Positions 1 through 7,079 of a stretch of DNA of 59,547 nucleotides are shown here, in pieces. The stretch is taken from contig JAEETP010000007.1 in assembly GCA_016290415.1 (NCBI GenBank), positions 1 to 59,547 on the forward strand, read 5' to 3'. The position numbers were made by a program, and so were the translations under genes. Source of the DNA: Bacteroidales bacterium. Lineage in GTDB: Bacteria > Bacteroidota > Bacteroidia > Bacteroidales > UBA932. Numbering within the stretch: the first letter of the stretch is position 1; every line of letters begins with the position of its first letter. Below the pieces are notes generated by a model, which was given only the letters and a program-made list of their open reading frames with translations, was not told the DNA's origin and searched no databases.

Positions 1-1628
1 TCCTTGTAGTCGTTGTTGGGAGAAACCTCCAGACCAAGGAACTCGGCGGCATCGGTGAGGCCGTTGACACCCACGGTCAGGTACTGCTTGTTCATGGAGA
101 TGAATCCGGCGCGGTAAACATCCAGCATGTCGGCCTTCAGGAAGTCCTTGATAATCTCGTTGAAGGCGGTCTGGTACTTGTGTACGGCCAGAGTCTCGTC
201 GGTAACCTCCTCGCGGATGTACTGGTAGAGCTTCTCGCGGTCGTATTCTTCCTGGCCCAGGGCCACTCCGCGCTTCATATCCACGCGCTTTTCGTTCTTG
301 AAGTACTTGATGGCGGCGTTCTGCACCAGACGGTTCAGGTTGATGGTCATCACGCTCTTGGATCCGGTTGCAACCGAAGCGGTACCCATCGAATACTGGT
401 GGGTGTTGTGGTTGTGTCCGTCCTCCTTCTGGATCTCGTTGCGCAGACGACAGCAGCTGGAAAGGCTGTCGGGCGAATTGGAGATATAGCAGAAGAAGCT
501 GTGCCCCTTGCTCCACATGCGGGCGGTGAAATCTGCGTACTCTTTGTCGGCATAGTCGTCGCCGCCGTCGGTCAGAAGGGCCATGGTCTCTACCGGGAAG
601 GTGAGCACGTAGTGGTTGCGCTCCTCGTTGAACCAGTTCATGAAGTGCTTCTGAAGCCAGCTGAGGGTGTCCCAGATGGGAGCGGTGCCGTCGGGGAAGC
701 GGAAGTCGCCGAACACGCCCTCGAAATAGGGCTTGTCAAAATAGCCGATATTCCAGAACACCGTCTGGTAGCCGCGGTTTCCGGCGGGCATGTTCATGGA
801 GTGAACCACCTGCTGGAAGTAGTTGTCAATTACCTTTACCAGGGTACGCTGCTTGAGGTTGTTCTCCACAACGGTGTCCAGCTTGGTGAGGTAGTCGTCG
901 CCATAATCCTTGCGCAGGAAGTAGTCAAAGTACATCAGGAACTCCGGAGTGGCCACGGCGCCCATGAACTGGGAGCTGACCGAATATACCAGGTTGATGA
1001 ACTCGCCGCAGAAAGACTTGAGGTCGGTGGGCGCAACCGAAACGCCGCCGAGCTCGCGGAGGCCGCTCTCCAGGAACGGATACATGGTGATGGCTACGCA
1101 GTAGGGGTAGCCGGGAGTGCCGCTCTCGTCGTGCTTGTACAGGACGTGACTCTCCAGATCCGACACATAACGGTCGGCCATTTCGCGGCCGTAAAGCGAC
1201 TTGATCTTGTCGCGCATGATGTAGCGGTTCTGCTTGATGTTGTTCTCCTTGTAAAGCTCCTGCCCGAGAGTGACTATATTTTTTCTTGTGATGTTGGCGT
1301 TGGCGTCGAACTTACTGCCGGTGGCGGCGTTGGAAGCGTTGATGTAGTCCTTGATAAAGTCGCGCTTCTTGCGCAGGTCAAGGCCCGAGTCAAAGCGCTC
1401 GATATATTCCAGTGCGGCCTTCTTGTTGATGGACATAAGCGACTCCACCACCTGACGGCGGATCTCCTGACTGGAGATTTTGTCGTATATGTAAAGATTG
1501 TCTGTGATGGAAACCACCACCTCTTCCGGACATTGCTGGCCGGTGGCCATGTAAGCCTGGCGTATGCCGCGTTTCAGTTTTTCGTTGTCGAATTCTTCGT
1601 AAGTTCCGTTCGTCTTTCTAACGTCCAT
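1..1628 (-). CDS. nrdD: Anaerobic ribonucleoside-triphosphate reductase, N-terminal part (cut by window edge)
   Basis: Makes deoxyribonucleotides from ribonucleoside triphosphates without oxygen, using a glycyl radical installed by the activase NrdG. I translated the minus strand directly: an open frame runs from ATG at 1628 to the window edge, about 542 codons. Residues 1-90 (start MDVRKTNGTYEEFDNEKL) form an ATP-cone, the dATP/ATP-sensing allosteric domain. The body reads as the NrdD barrel, with the family-typical SSCCRL stretch near residue 393. The C-terminal zinc site and glycyl-radical loop would lie beyond the left edge, as might nrdG. The long plus-strand open frame over the same bases is a shadow. 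Presence of NrdD fits an anaerobe. Confidence 0.95.
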   Translation of the reverse strand, partial: MDVRKTNGTYEEFDNEKLKRGIRQAYMATGQQCPEEVVVSITDNLYIYDKISSQEIRRQVVESLMSINKKAALEYIERFDSGLDLRKKRDFIKDYINASNAATGSKFDANANITRKNIVTLGQELYKENNIKQNRYIMRDKIKSLYGREMADRYVSDLESHVLYKHDESGTPGYPYCVAITMYPFLESGLRELGGVSVAPTDLKSFCGEFINLVYSVSSQFMGAVATPEFLMYFDYFLRKDYGDDYLTKLDTVVENNLKQRTLVKVIDNYFQQVVHSMNMPAGNRGYQTVFWNIGYFDKPYFEGVFGDFRFPDGTAPIWDTLSWLQKHFMNWFNEERNHYVLTFPVETMALLTDGGDDYADKEYADFTARMWSKGHSFFCYISNSPDSLSSCCRLRNEIQKEDGHNHNTHQYSMGTASVATGSKSVMTINLNRLVQNAAIKYFKNEKRVDMKRGVALGQEEYDREKLYQYIREEVTDETLAVHKYQTAFNEIIKDFLKADMLDVYRAGFISMNKQYLTVGVNGLTDAAEFLGLEVSPNNDYK

Positions 1629-1747
1629 TTCTGCTCGGTTTTTGTGTTAAGGCTTTTGAGTACAGGGTTCGGATTGTAAAGTTGCGAAAACTAACCCGCC
1701 CGAGCACGACCACGTCTTGGAAGTTATCAACGATGTTATCAACAAAA

Positions 1748-1781
1748 CTGCCCAGCCATACTTAAAAGCACGGTTGGGCAG
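1748..1781 (-). terminator. Rho-independent terminator
   Basis: A 10 bp stem with one G-T pair (1748-1757 with 1772-1781) and a 14-base loop. On the minus strand it follows the stop of the 1799-2689 gene and is followed by a short T run, so it probably ends the 3432-1799 transcript ahead of nrdD. Confidence 0.7.
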
Positions 1782-1798
1782 CAAAAATCTTCGTTTCC

Positions 1799-2689
1799 TT
1801 ATTTATTCAGCAAATCGCTTGCTTCGGCGGTAAGATAAGGCGCCAGTTCTTCTACAGGAATCACGAAAGAGGGCATTCCGGCTGCGTAGGGAGCAATCTC
1901 ATATTGCTGATATGTGAACACCAGACCGTCCTTCGATGGGAACGGCTGCCACGACGGCAACGGAATCAAATCGTCATCCAAAAGCAGCCAGTTGTCGAGG
2001 TTCTCTTCCGTGACCTCGCTGTCCTCAGAAGAGAAATAGCCGACCAGGCCTTCGCGGATCAGCGGCTGGATATCCTCCACGCAATCTTCATTCAGAAACG
2101 TCTCTATCAGGCGGCCGTTCTTCTTGTCAAAGGTAAGGCAGCCGGCGCCGGTAACGCCGCCGTGGGCGCCCCCCATATAAACATAATCCTGCGACTCGAA
2201 CACGACATAGCGGGGAGTATCATCCTCCTTGGTCAGGCCGAACTCATATTCCCAGCCGGGCATGCGGGAGAGTATCTCCGCCCTCTCCTGCTCGTCCATC
2301 CCGGGATCCTCCGCCATATACAACTCGCGGTCGCGGGCGTCCTTGTCGGAATCGCGGGCCAGAATGTCCAAAGACTTGTCAAAATAGTATTTGAGGAAGG
2401 CCTCGGTATCGCCGCGGTCGCCGGCAAAGGCATCGAACTGCCGCTCGCCTTCGTAAGAAACGATGTGGCCCAGCTGGTCGTCAATCAGGTCCAGCAGTTT
2501 CTCGCGGATGGCCTTAGACACCGCGTCGGTGCCGGTCGGCATCTCCGCCGCAAATTTCATCCTGGCGTGCGCCGTCGAATCCTCATAAGAATACGTCCTG
2601 GTCTGAACCGGAGCGGTCGTATCCTGACAGCCGCACAGCATCAACGCCAGCGAAACAACTGTTATTATGTTTATACGGAGGGGTTTCAT
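1799..2689 (-). CDS. DUF3298-type (RsiV-like) lipoprotein
   Basis: 296 residues. The N-terminus is a lipoprotein signal with the lipidated cysteine at residue 21 (LMLCGC), so the product is probably membrane-anchored outside the cytoplasm. The middle and C-terminal part match the DUF4163/DUF3298 fold seen in RsiV-like proteins: a YMGGAHG motif near residue 175, a DKKNGRLI stretch, and a C-terminal YEIAPYAAGMPSFVIP strand. RsiV of Bacillus binds lysozyme, but many Bacteroidota members are stand-alone lipoproteins with no partner sigma factor, and none is seen here. The gene lies 2 bp after the upstream lipoprotein gene (2692-3432), so the two are probably co-transcribed. Ligand unknown. Confidence 0.75.
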   Translation of the reverse strand: MKPLRINIITVVSLALMLCGCQDTTAPVQTRTYSYEDSTAHARMKFAAEMPTGTDAVSKAIREKLLDLIDDQLGHIVSYEGERQFDAFAGDRGDTEAFLKYYFDKSLDILARDSDKDARDRELYMAEDPGMDEQERAEILSRMPGWEYEFGLTKEDDTPRYVVFESQDYVYMGGAHGGVTGAGCLTFDKKNGRLIETFLNEDCVEDIQPLIREGLVGYFSSEDSEVTEENLDNWLLLDDDLIPLPSWQPFPSKDGLVFTYQQYEIAPYAAGMPSFVIPVEELAPYLTAEASDLLNK

Positions 2690-2691
2690 AA

Positions 2692-3432
2692 TTACTTGGA
2701 AAGTTCCTTGGCGGCTTTTTCCAGCTGTTTCTGAACTTCAGGATCGTCCAGAGCCTCCTCCACCTCCTTCATCGTCTCGCTCATATTCTTCTGAAGACCC
2801 TTGCCGATGATGGTGCGGGCGCCATAGGGGAATTCCTCGCCGTTAACCTTCTTCTCCAGCTGCTTGACATCCACCATATAGTATGTGCCATCCTTGATAA
2901 AGTTCCAGGAATACATTCCCATATAGATTTCAATTCCAAAGACCTTGGTGGGTTTGCCCTCGTCCAGGACGACGTCAAGGGTCTTTTCTTCAGAAGCTTC
3001 TTCCGCAGTGCTCTTGGCAATGAAGCCGTACACATTCTTGTTACCGTCGGCGACCTTGGCAGTTGCCTCATATACCTTCTTTACATACTCTAGGTAGTCT
3101 TCGCGGTTCAATGTGCTGTCCTTTGCAACAAAGGTTACATAAGAAGAGAGGTTCTGTTCGCCCAGGAAATCGTACTTGCCGGTCTCTTTTTGGAATTCGA
3201 AAGCGGGAGTTACATCTTCAATGCCGATCCCGAAATTCTTCTTGAACCAGAAGGCGGCTGCCTCCTTGGTGTTCTTGTCACCGTCAAAGGTGTCTTTTGC
3301 AATATTCTCTGCAATCTTGCGGGCATCAATCTCGCCGTCACCGGCTTTGGCCTTCTTGCCGTTCTTGGGACCGCAGGCGCACACGGCAGCAACTGCAGCA
3401 AAGCAGATCAGTGTCAGGAAAAGTTTTTTCAT
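2692..3432 (-). CDS. Hypothetical lipoprotein
   Basis: 246 residues. A signal peptide ends in AAVCAC with the lipidated cysteine at residue 20, followed by a lysine/glycine-rich linker (GPKNGKKAKAG). The mature part is charged and mixed helix/strand, with no catalytic motif that I recognise. The C-terminal 40 residues look helical (MSETMKEVEEALDD). It sits 2 bp upstream of the DUF3298-type lipoprotein and about 32 bp downstream of the 3465-4160 gene, so the three may share a transcript. I cannot assign a function. Confidence 0.6.
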   Translation of the reverse strand: MKKLFLTLICFAAVAAVCACGPKNGKKAKAGDGEIDARKIAENIAKDTFDGDKNTKEAAAFWFKKNFGIGIEDVTPAFEFQKETGKYDFLGEQNLSSYVTFVAKDSTLNREDYLEYVKKVYEATAKVADGNKNVYGFIAKSTAEEASEEKTLDVVLDEGKPTKVFGIEIYMGMYSWNFIKDGTYYMVDVKQLEKKVNGEEFPYGARTIIGKGLQKNMSETMKEVEEALDDPEVQKQLEKAAKELSK

Positions 3433-3464
3433 AGTATTTGAGTAAGTTATTGATGTTGCATTTA

Positions 3465-4160
3465 TTATTTCGTGACGGCACGGATAGGGAATCCGATGTA
3501 GCGGTTGTAGCCACTCTTTAGGATATTATCAGAATCAAAGCAGACGCCCCACGCGAAACCATTGCGGTCCGTACGGAGTGTTGAAGACCAGTATTCACCG
3601 TTGATGCCGGTATCGCAGAGGCGGGTATTGTACTGGTAGCCAGCAGCGGGCAGGAATATACCGTTGCCGTTGGGTCCGGTAACCATATATCCTTCTTTTC
3701 CATCCCGGGTAGTCCACCTCCAGGTACACCTGCCCCGCAGCTCTGACCACTCTGCGTCGGTAGGCATACGCCAACTACCGCCCAGACTGACACTGGCGGC
3801 GTCATCCTCGGGGTCGAGGACAGTGTTGTTGTCTACATCACCGTAACAGAGGTCGGTATTATACTTTGTAAATGTCGTGCCGGAGTCATCGCTCCACTTG
3901 TAAGATGTCCACCCGTATCCGGTTGACTTGTCGCTTTTCCAACCGTTGCAAGAATCATCTTGAACATTGTCTGATACGTAATATGTCTCTACCTCACCCC
4001 ATGCGAAGTAATCGCCGTACTCCTCAGGAGCGGTAGCGCCAAGATTGCAAGATGCCCATTTGACAGACAAGCCCAAATCTACAACTTCCGGTTGGCATAT
4101 CCCGTCCTGTGATATCAGCAGGAGGGGAACCGTGATGAAAAAAGAAAAGAATTTTCGCAT
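3465..4160 (-). CDS. Secreted protein with a Fibrobacter-type major paralogous (FISUMP-like) domain
   Basis: The open frame reaches upstream to 4265, but I place the start at ATG 4160 (MRKFFSFF), which gives a 231-residue protein with a signal peptide ending near ISQDGICQ. The mature protein begins VVDLGLSVKWASCNLGA and continues with EEYGDYFAWGE, later GGSWRMPTDAEWSEL and, near the end, YWSSTLRTD and GFPIRAV. These blocks are characteristic of surface proteins of the fib_succ_major type common in Bacteroidota, which resemble the formylglycine-enzyme/C-lectin fold. Role unknown, possibly carbohydrate or protein binding. Base composition is lower in GC than most neighbours. A near-consensus promoter lies at 4180-4210 on the minus strand. 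Confidence 0.7.
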   Translation of the reverse strand: MRKFFSFFITVPLLLISQDGICQPEVVDLGLSVKWASCNLGATAPEEYGDYFAWGEVETYYVSDNVQDDSCNGWKSDKSTGYGWTSYKWSDDSGTTFTKYNTDLCYGDVDNNTVLDPEDDAASVSLGGSWRMPTDAEWSELRGRCTWRWTTRDGKEGYMVTGPNGNGIFLPAAGYQYNTRLCDTGINGEYWSSTLRTDRNGFAWGVCFDSDNILKSGYNRYIGFPIRAVTK

Positions 4161-4179
4161 TTCGTTTAAAATTTTAATG

Positions 4180-4210
4180 TAAATGTATTCATTATTTATT
4201 GTTTCCCAAA
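4180..4210 (-). promoter_or_regulatory. Probable promoter of the 3465-4160 gene
   Basis: On the minus strand, TTTG (4207-4210), 19 bases, then TACATTTA (4180-4187). This differs by one base from the Bacteroidota -7 box TAnnTTTG and lies about 20 bases before the chosen ATG. Confidence 0.45.
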
Positions 4211-4339
4211 ATCTTGGTGGCAATATGTCCATTACATACAAAACAAGTGCGGGCGACACACTCATGGTGATTATTGTTAAACGAGTGAATAATTGATACT
4301 AAATAATTAGTTATTTTGTAGCGTAATATAGTCATCAAG

Positions 4340-5215
4340 ATGAAAAAGATATTCGTTATTCTGGCAGCGCTGCTGCTTACTGTTGCTTGTGGGGATGCCA
4401 ACCGGCAGTATGTCCGCAAGGCCGTGCGTATTATGGACAAACAGGGGATTCTGGCCACGGATTCCCGTTGGTGGGAGGAATATCAAAGTGCCATGGATGC
4501 GCATCCTGCCTCACGGGAAGAGGCACAGGACATTGTCCGCGCTGCGGCTACGGTGGCCGGAGGCAAACATTCTTTCCTTCAGCTTGCAGGCAGCGTGACT
4601 GTCGACGCCACTTCCGAGTGGCCGGCTCCAGAAGTCACTTTCCAGGAAGGCGGAATTCCGGTGGTCTCCCTGCCGCCTTTTTCCGGAAACCACGACGAGG
4701 GCGTCAAATATGCTTCGGCCGTACTGTCGGCCATTCCGGAAAGTATTCCTGGCGTAGTGATTGACCTGCGAGGCAACACCGGCGGCAATATGTATCCGAT
4801 GATTGCGGCTGTGCACCGTTTCCTGCCAAATGACGACGAAATGATCCGTTTCCGCACCCGGAAGCGCACCCAGTGGATTCCGCTCTCCTATGCCGTACAG
4901 GTGGCCGGCGTGCAGCAGCAGTCCCGCATCGAATGCCCCGTGGCCATCCTTACTGATTCTCTCACAGCCAGCTCCGGCGAAGCCACGCTCATCTGCTTCC
5001 GCGGACTGGACTATGTCCGTGTATTCGGCAACCCCACGGCAGGATATGCATCGGCCAACCAACCATTCAAGCTGCCCGGCGGAGACCGCCTGATTCTCAC
5101 CATCGGCTGTGATGTTGCCCGCACCGGAGAAGTCTTCTGCGACGATCCCATCGAACCGGATGTACTGACTGAAACGCCCCTGGAAGACGCCCTGAAGTGG
5201 ATAGCCAATTTATAA
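4340..5215 (+). CDS. S41-family serine protease lipoprotein, nisin-resistance-protein-like
   Basis: 291 residues with a lipoprotein signal (lipidated Cys17 in LTVACG). It is a compact S41 peptidase without a PDZ domain. Visible motifs are GGKHS at residues 74-78 (candidate catalytic His77), the core strand VVIDLRGNTGGNMYPM near 139-154, and TASSGE at 209-214, which carries the candidate nucleophilic serine. The combination of a histidine in an N-terminal GG-H-S block with a TASS-E block is that of NSR-type proteases, which cleave the tail of the lantibiotic nisin, rather than the Ser-Lys dyad of Ctp enzymes. A peptide-cleaving or lantibiotic-defence role is inference. The gene stands alone, divergent from the 3465-4160 gene. 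Confidence 0.75.
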   Translation: MKKIFVILAALLLTVACGDANRQYVRKAVRIMDKQGILATDSRWWEEYQSAMDAHPASREEAQDIVRAAATVAGGKHSFLQLAGSVTVDATSEWPAPEVTFQEGGIPVVSLPPFSGNHDEGVKYASAVLSAIPESIPGVVIDLRGNTGGNMYPMIAAVHRFLPNDDEMIRFRTRKRTQWIPLSYAVQVAGVQQQSRIECPVAILTDSLTASSGEATLICFRGLDYVRVFGNPTAGYASANQPFKLPGGDRLILTIGCDVARTGEVFCDDPIEPDVLTETPLEDALKWIANL

Positions 5216-5405
5216 CGCACTCAGAATCTGTGCATTGCAGGCAAAAACAAAAGCGGGCGACATTGCTGCCGTCCGCTTTGGCTCCTGAAAGCGAAGCAAT
5301 GTTGAACCTTTGGCGTGACTTCCGCAAGGTCGTGAAATTCATCGACATCAATCGCGGATGGCTCGAGCCGTTACTTGAGCAAGCCAAGAGTAAAAAGGGA
5401 TGAGG
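5216..5405. other. Intergenic segment with a tRNA-Asn terminator copy and a 34-codon open frame
   Basis: Contains the left copy of the tRNA-Asn terminator repeat (5254-5286). After it comes a short open frame from ATG 5299 to the stop at 5401-5403 (MLNLWRDFRKVVKF...), with no recognisable relatives. I do not call it a gene. It may be the tail of a lost gene. Confidence 0.4.
5254..5286. repeat. Left copy of a 33 bp direct repeat (tRNA-Asn 3' end plus terminator)
   Basis: 31 of 33 bases match 6604-6636. On the minus strand it reads as the last 8 bases of tRNA-Asn (AGGAGCCA), followed by the terminator hairpin and a T-rich tail. The same-orientation copy sits at the true tRNA gene. The two copies bracket the toxin-antitoxin segment. 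Confidence 0.85.
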
Positions 5406-5969
5406 TTATTTTTTCTTTTTCATTCCAAGATATAGACCTCCTGATAGAGTAAGGACAAAGTTACCTTCAGGTGCGATGTATCCGTTCAGCATAACCTTCA
5501 GGTAATCCAAATCTGTTCCGAAGCCAGTAATGACGAGTGGGATGTTCTTGTTCTCGACATGATAAATCCACATATCACTTTGTCGGGCATATGCTAACCC
5601 TGCCCGGCAAAACAAAGGCAGTTTCCCTATGTAAAATCCATAATCAGAAAACGCGCCAGCGTATGCAAAGTTTGGTCGTATAAACCTGTCGGGTTCATCC
5701 TCCTTAAAAAAGTAATCGGCTATTGCTTGGTTCATTGCTCCGACTTCAACGCCACATCGCCAAGGCGTATTCTTAATTGCCATATCGAAACTGAGAGTGA
5801 GACTCATAGTAAAGTTTTCGGCAGACCCTTTTTTACAGAAAGTATTACCTATACCGTACTGACCGCCGACTCTCCATAGCATATCTGATTGAGCAAAGCA
5901 GTTCGTTTCAAAGAGCAAGAAGCAAATGACGAATATCAAATGCAGATAAGTAAAGTGATGATACTTCAT
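5406..5969 (-). CDS. Small exported protein, probable outer membrane beta-barrel
   Basis: The start is taken at ATG 5969 (MKYHHFTYLHLIF) rather than the longer open frame from 6050, because this gives a proper signal peptide ending in NCFAQ. The product is 187 residues. The mature part alternates hydrophobic and polar residues in strand-like blocks (VGGQYGIGNTF, MSLTLSFDMAI, GAFSDYGFYIG, FVLTLSGGLYLGM), as expected for a small beta-barrel, but there is no diagnostic family motif. It is the last gene of an AT-rich minus-strand set following the YafQ-type toxin, 43 bp downstream. Function unknown. Confidence 0.5.
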   Translation of the reverse strand: MKYHHFTYLHLIFVICFLLFETNCFAQSDMLWRVGGQYGIGNTFCKKGSAENFTMSLTLSFDMAIKNTPWRCGVEVGAMNQAIADYFFKEDEPDRFIRPNFAYAGAFSDYGFYIGKLPLFCRAGLAYARQSDMWIYHVENKNIPLVITGFGTDLDYLKVMLNGYIAPEGNFVLTLSGGLYLGMKKKK

Positions 5970-6012
5970 TTCCGTCGTAATCATTGGGTCGTAAACAGGA
6001 TGTCTCACGTAG

Positions 6013-6285
6013 CTATTTGAACAATTCAGAATGTGAACCCAAGCGTACAAGCTTTATCTGATGACGAGCCTCATCTATCCAAATAAGAAGAAAATCATTC
6101 TGGACGTGACACTCCATACAATCTTTGTATTCGCCGGTTAACATATGTGGCTTGTATGCGGCATCCACAGTGCCGTTATCTCGCAATTGCAACAATACTG
6201 TTTTGAGCGCACTTATTCTAGAAGGCTGACCCTGATAACGCTTCAAATCTTTCTTAAACCTCGTTGAATAAACTATCTCCCACAT
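6013..6285 (-). CDS. yafQ: YafQ-family toxin (RelE/ParE superfamily mRNA interferase)
   Basis: Start at ATG 6285 (MWEIVYSTRFKKDLKRY), 90 residues. The open frame reaches further upstream, but that part overlaps the antitoxin. The N-terminal helix pair with basic residues and the C-terminal block HMLTGEYKDCMECHVQNDFLLIW...LGSHSELF match YafQ, whose ribosome-dependent endonuclease uses several histidines and a C-terminal aromatic. The His of HML, the His of ECHV and the His-Phe of SHSELF are all present, so it looks active. The start lies 1 base after the antitoxin stop (TGA-T-ATG), typical of coupled toxin-antitoxin translation. E. coli YafQ cleaves at AAA codons. The specificity here is not known. 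Confidence 0.88.
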   Translation of the reverse strand: MWEIVYSTRFKKDLKRYQGQPSRISALKTVLLQLRDNGTVDAAYKPHMLTGEYKDCMECHVQNDFLLIWIDEARHQIKLVRLGSHSELFK

Positions 6286-6286
6286 A

Positions 6287-6535
6287 TCAAAGCTCTGCAA
6301 CAAAGTCCTCCAAATTGTCCACACTTAGTTTCTCAAGAGCCTTTCCTGAACGCGCCTCCTCAATAGCCGCTACAGTTTCGTCGTTAGGCTCGTCGTATGC
6401 AATATCCATCAGGACCGTCTCAACATAATTGTTAAGACTCCTGTTTTCTTTCTGCGCTTTAACCTTAAGGCGGTCTATCAACTCTTTGCTTAATCTGAAG
6501 GCGGTCTGTACCTTCACTGATGCTGTTCCTATCAT
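6287..6535 (-). CDS. Antitoxin of the YafQ pair (ribbon-helix-helix, DinJ/RelB-like)
   Basis: Start at ATG 6535 (MIGTASVKVQTAFRLSKEL), 82 residues. The longer frame upstream would run through the promoter. Residues 7-50 fit a ribbon-helix-helix DNA-binding domain (one strand VKVQTAFRL, then helices ELIDRLKVKAQKEN and LNNYVETVLMDIA). The acidic tail (LSVDNLEDFVAEL) would wrap the toxin. Such antitoxins dimerise, repress their own promoter and neutralise the toxin until proteases degrade them. It is followed 1 base later by the toxin. Confidence 0.82.
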   Translation of the reverse strand: MIGTASVKVQTAFRLSKELIDRLKVKAQKENRSLNNYVETVLMDIAYDEPNDETVAAIEEARSGKALEKLSVDNLEDFVAEL

Positions 6536-6554
6536 AGCGTTATATTTTATCGCA

Positions 6555-6586
6555 CAAATGTATAACATTACTATAACAAATGCAAA
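6555..6586 (-). promoter_or_regulatory. Promoter of the toxin-antitoxin operon
   Basis: On the minus strand, TTTG (6583-6586), 20 bases, TACATTTG (6555-6562), a full match to the Bacteroidota consensus. It lies 19 bases before the antitoxin ATG. AT-rich near-repeats here (GTTATA twice) could serve as operator half-sites, which is inference. Confidence 0.7.
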
Positions 6587-6603
6587 TAAGGACACAAAAA
6601 AAA

Positions 6604-6628
6604 CGGACGACATCGCTGCCGTCCGCTT
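6604..6628 (-). terminator. tRNA-Asn terminator
   Basis: On the minus strand, directly after the encoded CCA, a hairpin with stem CGGACG/CGTCCG is followed by eight T (6596-6603). The hairpin belongs to the 33 bp repeat (right copy 6604-6636) that recurs at 5254-5286. Confidence 0.8.
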
Positions 6629-6705
6629 TGGCTCCTCATCTAGGACTTGAACCTAGGACCCCCTGATTAACAGTCAGGTGCTCTAACCAACTGAGCTAAT
6701 GAGGA
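6629..6705 (-). tRNA. tRNA-Asn (GTT)
   Basis: 77 nt including an encoded 3' CCA. Cloverleaf: acceptor TCCTCAT with ATGAGGA, anticodon loop CTGTTAA with anticodon GTT, T-arm AGGTTCAAGTCCT. The discriminator base is G. It is transcribed divergently from tRNA-Leu. Its 3' end is part of the direct repeat that borders the toxin-antitoxin segment. Confidence 0.96.
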
Positions 6706-6723
6706 ATTTTCCTTTCGGGAGTG

Positions 6724-6754
6724 CAAATGTATAACTTTTTTCAATCCGAGCAAA
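6724..6754 (-). promoter_or_regulatory. Promoter of tRNA-Asn
   Basis: On the minus strand, TTTG (6751-6754), 19 bases, TACATTTG (6724-6731). Full match to the consensus. Confidence 0.75.
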
Positions 6755-6762
6755 CTTTTTTA

Positions 6763-6792
6763 TTGCAAAAATCGAATTTTGCTATATCTTTG
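6763..6792 (+). promoter_or_regulatory. Promoter of tRNA-Leu
   Basis: TTG (6763-6765), 19 bases, TATCTTTG (6785-6792), ending 17 bases before the tRNA. It overlaps the divergent tRNA-Asn promoter region. Confidence 0.75.
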
Positions 6793-6809
6793 CTGTCCCA
6801 ATTCGTTGA

Positions 6810-6893
6810 GCCCAGATGGCGGAATTGGTAGACGCGCTAGTTTCAGGGACTAGTGATCGCAAGATTGTGCAGGTTCGAGTCCTGTTCTGGGCA
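6810..6893 (+). tRNA. tRNA-Leu (CAG)
   Basis: Class II tRNA with a long variable arm. Acceptor GCCCAGA with TCTGGGC, A discriminator at 6893, anticodon stem-loop CTAGT-TTCAGGG-ACTAG with anticodon CAG, T-arm CAGGTTCGAGTCCTG. CCA is not encoded. The 3' strand of the acceptor is mirrored beyond the terminator (see findings). Confidence 0.96.
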
Positions 6894-6934
6894 CAAAAAA
6901 GCCGGCAGAAAAGCCGGCTATTTTTGTGCCCAGA
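6886..6934 (+). terminator. tRNA-Leu terminator extended by the reverse complement of the tRNA 3' end
   Basis: The core hairpin is AGCCGGC (6900-6906), a 6-base loop, GCCGGCT (6913-6919), then T5. Outside this core the tRNA's last bases (TCTGGGCAC plus an A run, 6886-6899) pair with a T run plus GTGCCCAGA (6921-6934), with only base 6920 bulged. The A and T tracts make it potentially bidirectional. Confidence 0.85.
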
Positions 6935-7079
6935 GGGCGCCTATTTTACTAGGGGGCTCTGCCCCCTAAAACCCCCGCGGCGCCAGCGCCAACTATTCAA
7001 CCACTTTTCTTGTCGCCTTGGTGAAATCCCTTTGAATTTTTACGGGGAAACCGTACTTTTGTAGGTTATTGCTCGCGAA
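6935..7079. other. GC-rich spacer with a 7 bp palindrome
   Basis: Holds a perfect hairpin AGGGGGC-TCT-GCCCCCT (6951-6967) and a C-rich tail. The stretch 6956-6978 recurs almost exactly at 33968-33990 downstream of tRNA-Thr. No gene seen. Confidence 0.5.

Noticed and set aside
180..1679. 499-codon plus-strand open frame
   Set aside because: Antisense shadow of nrdD: the minus strand gives a clear NrdD sequence, and the plus translation has no domain features.
5197..5403. 68-codon open frame after the S41 protease
   Set aside because: It begins inside the protease gene and crosses the terminator repeat. Only its last 34 codons look protein-like, with no family match.
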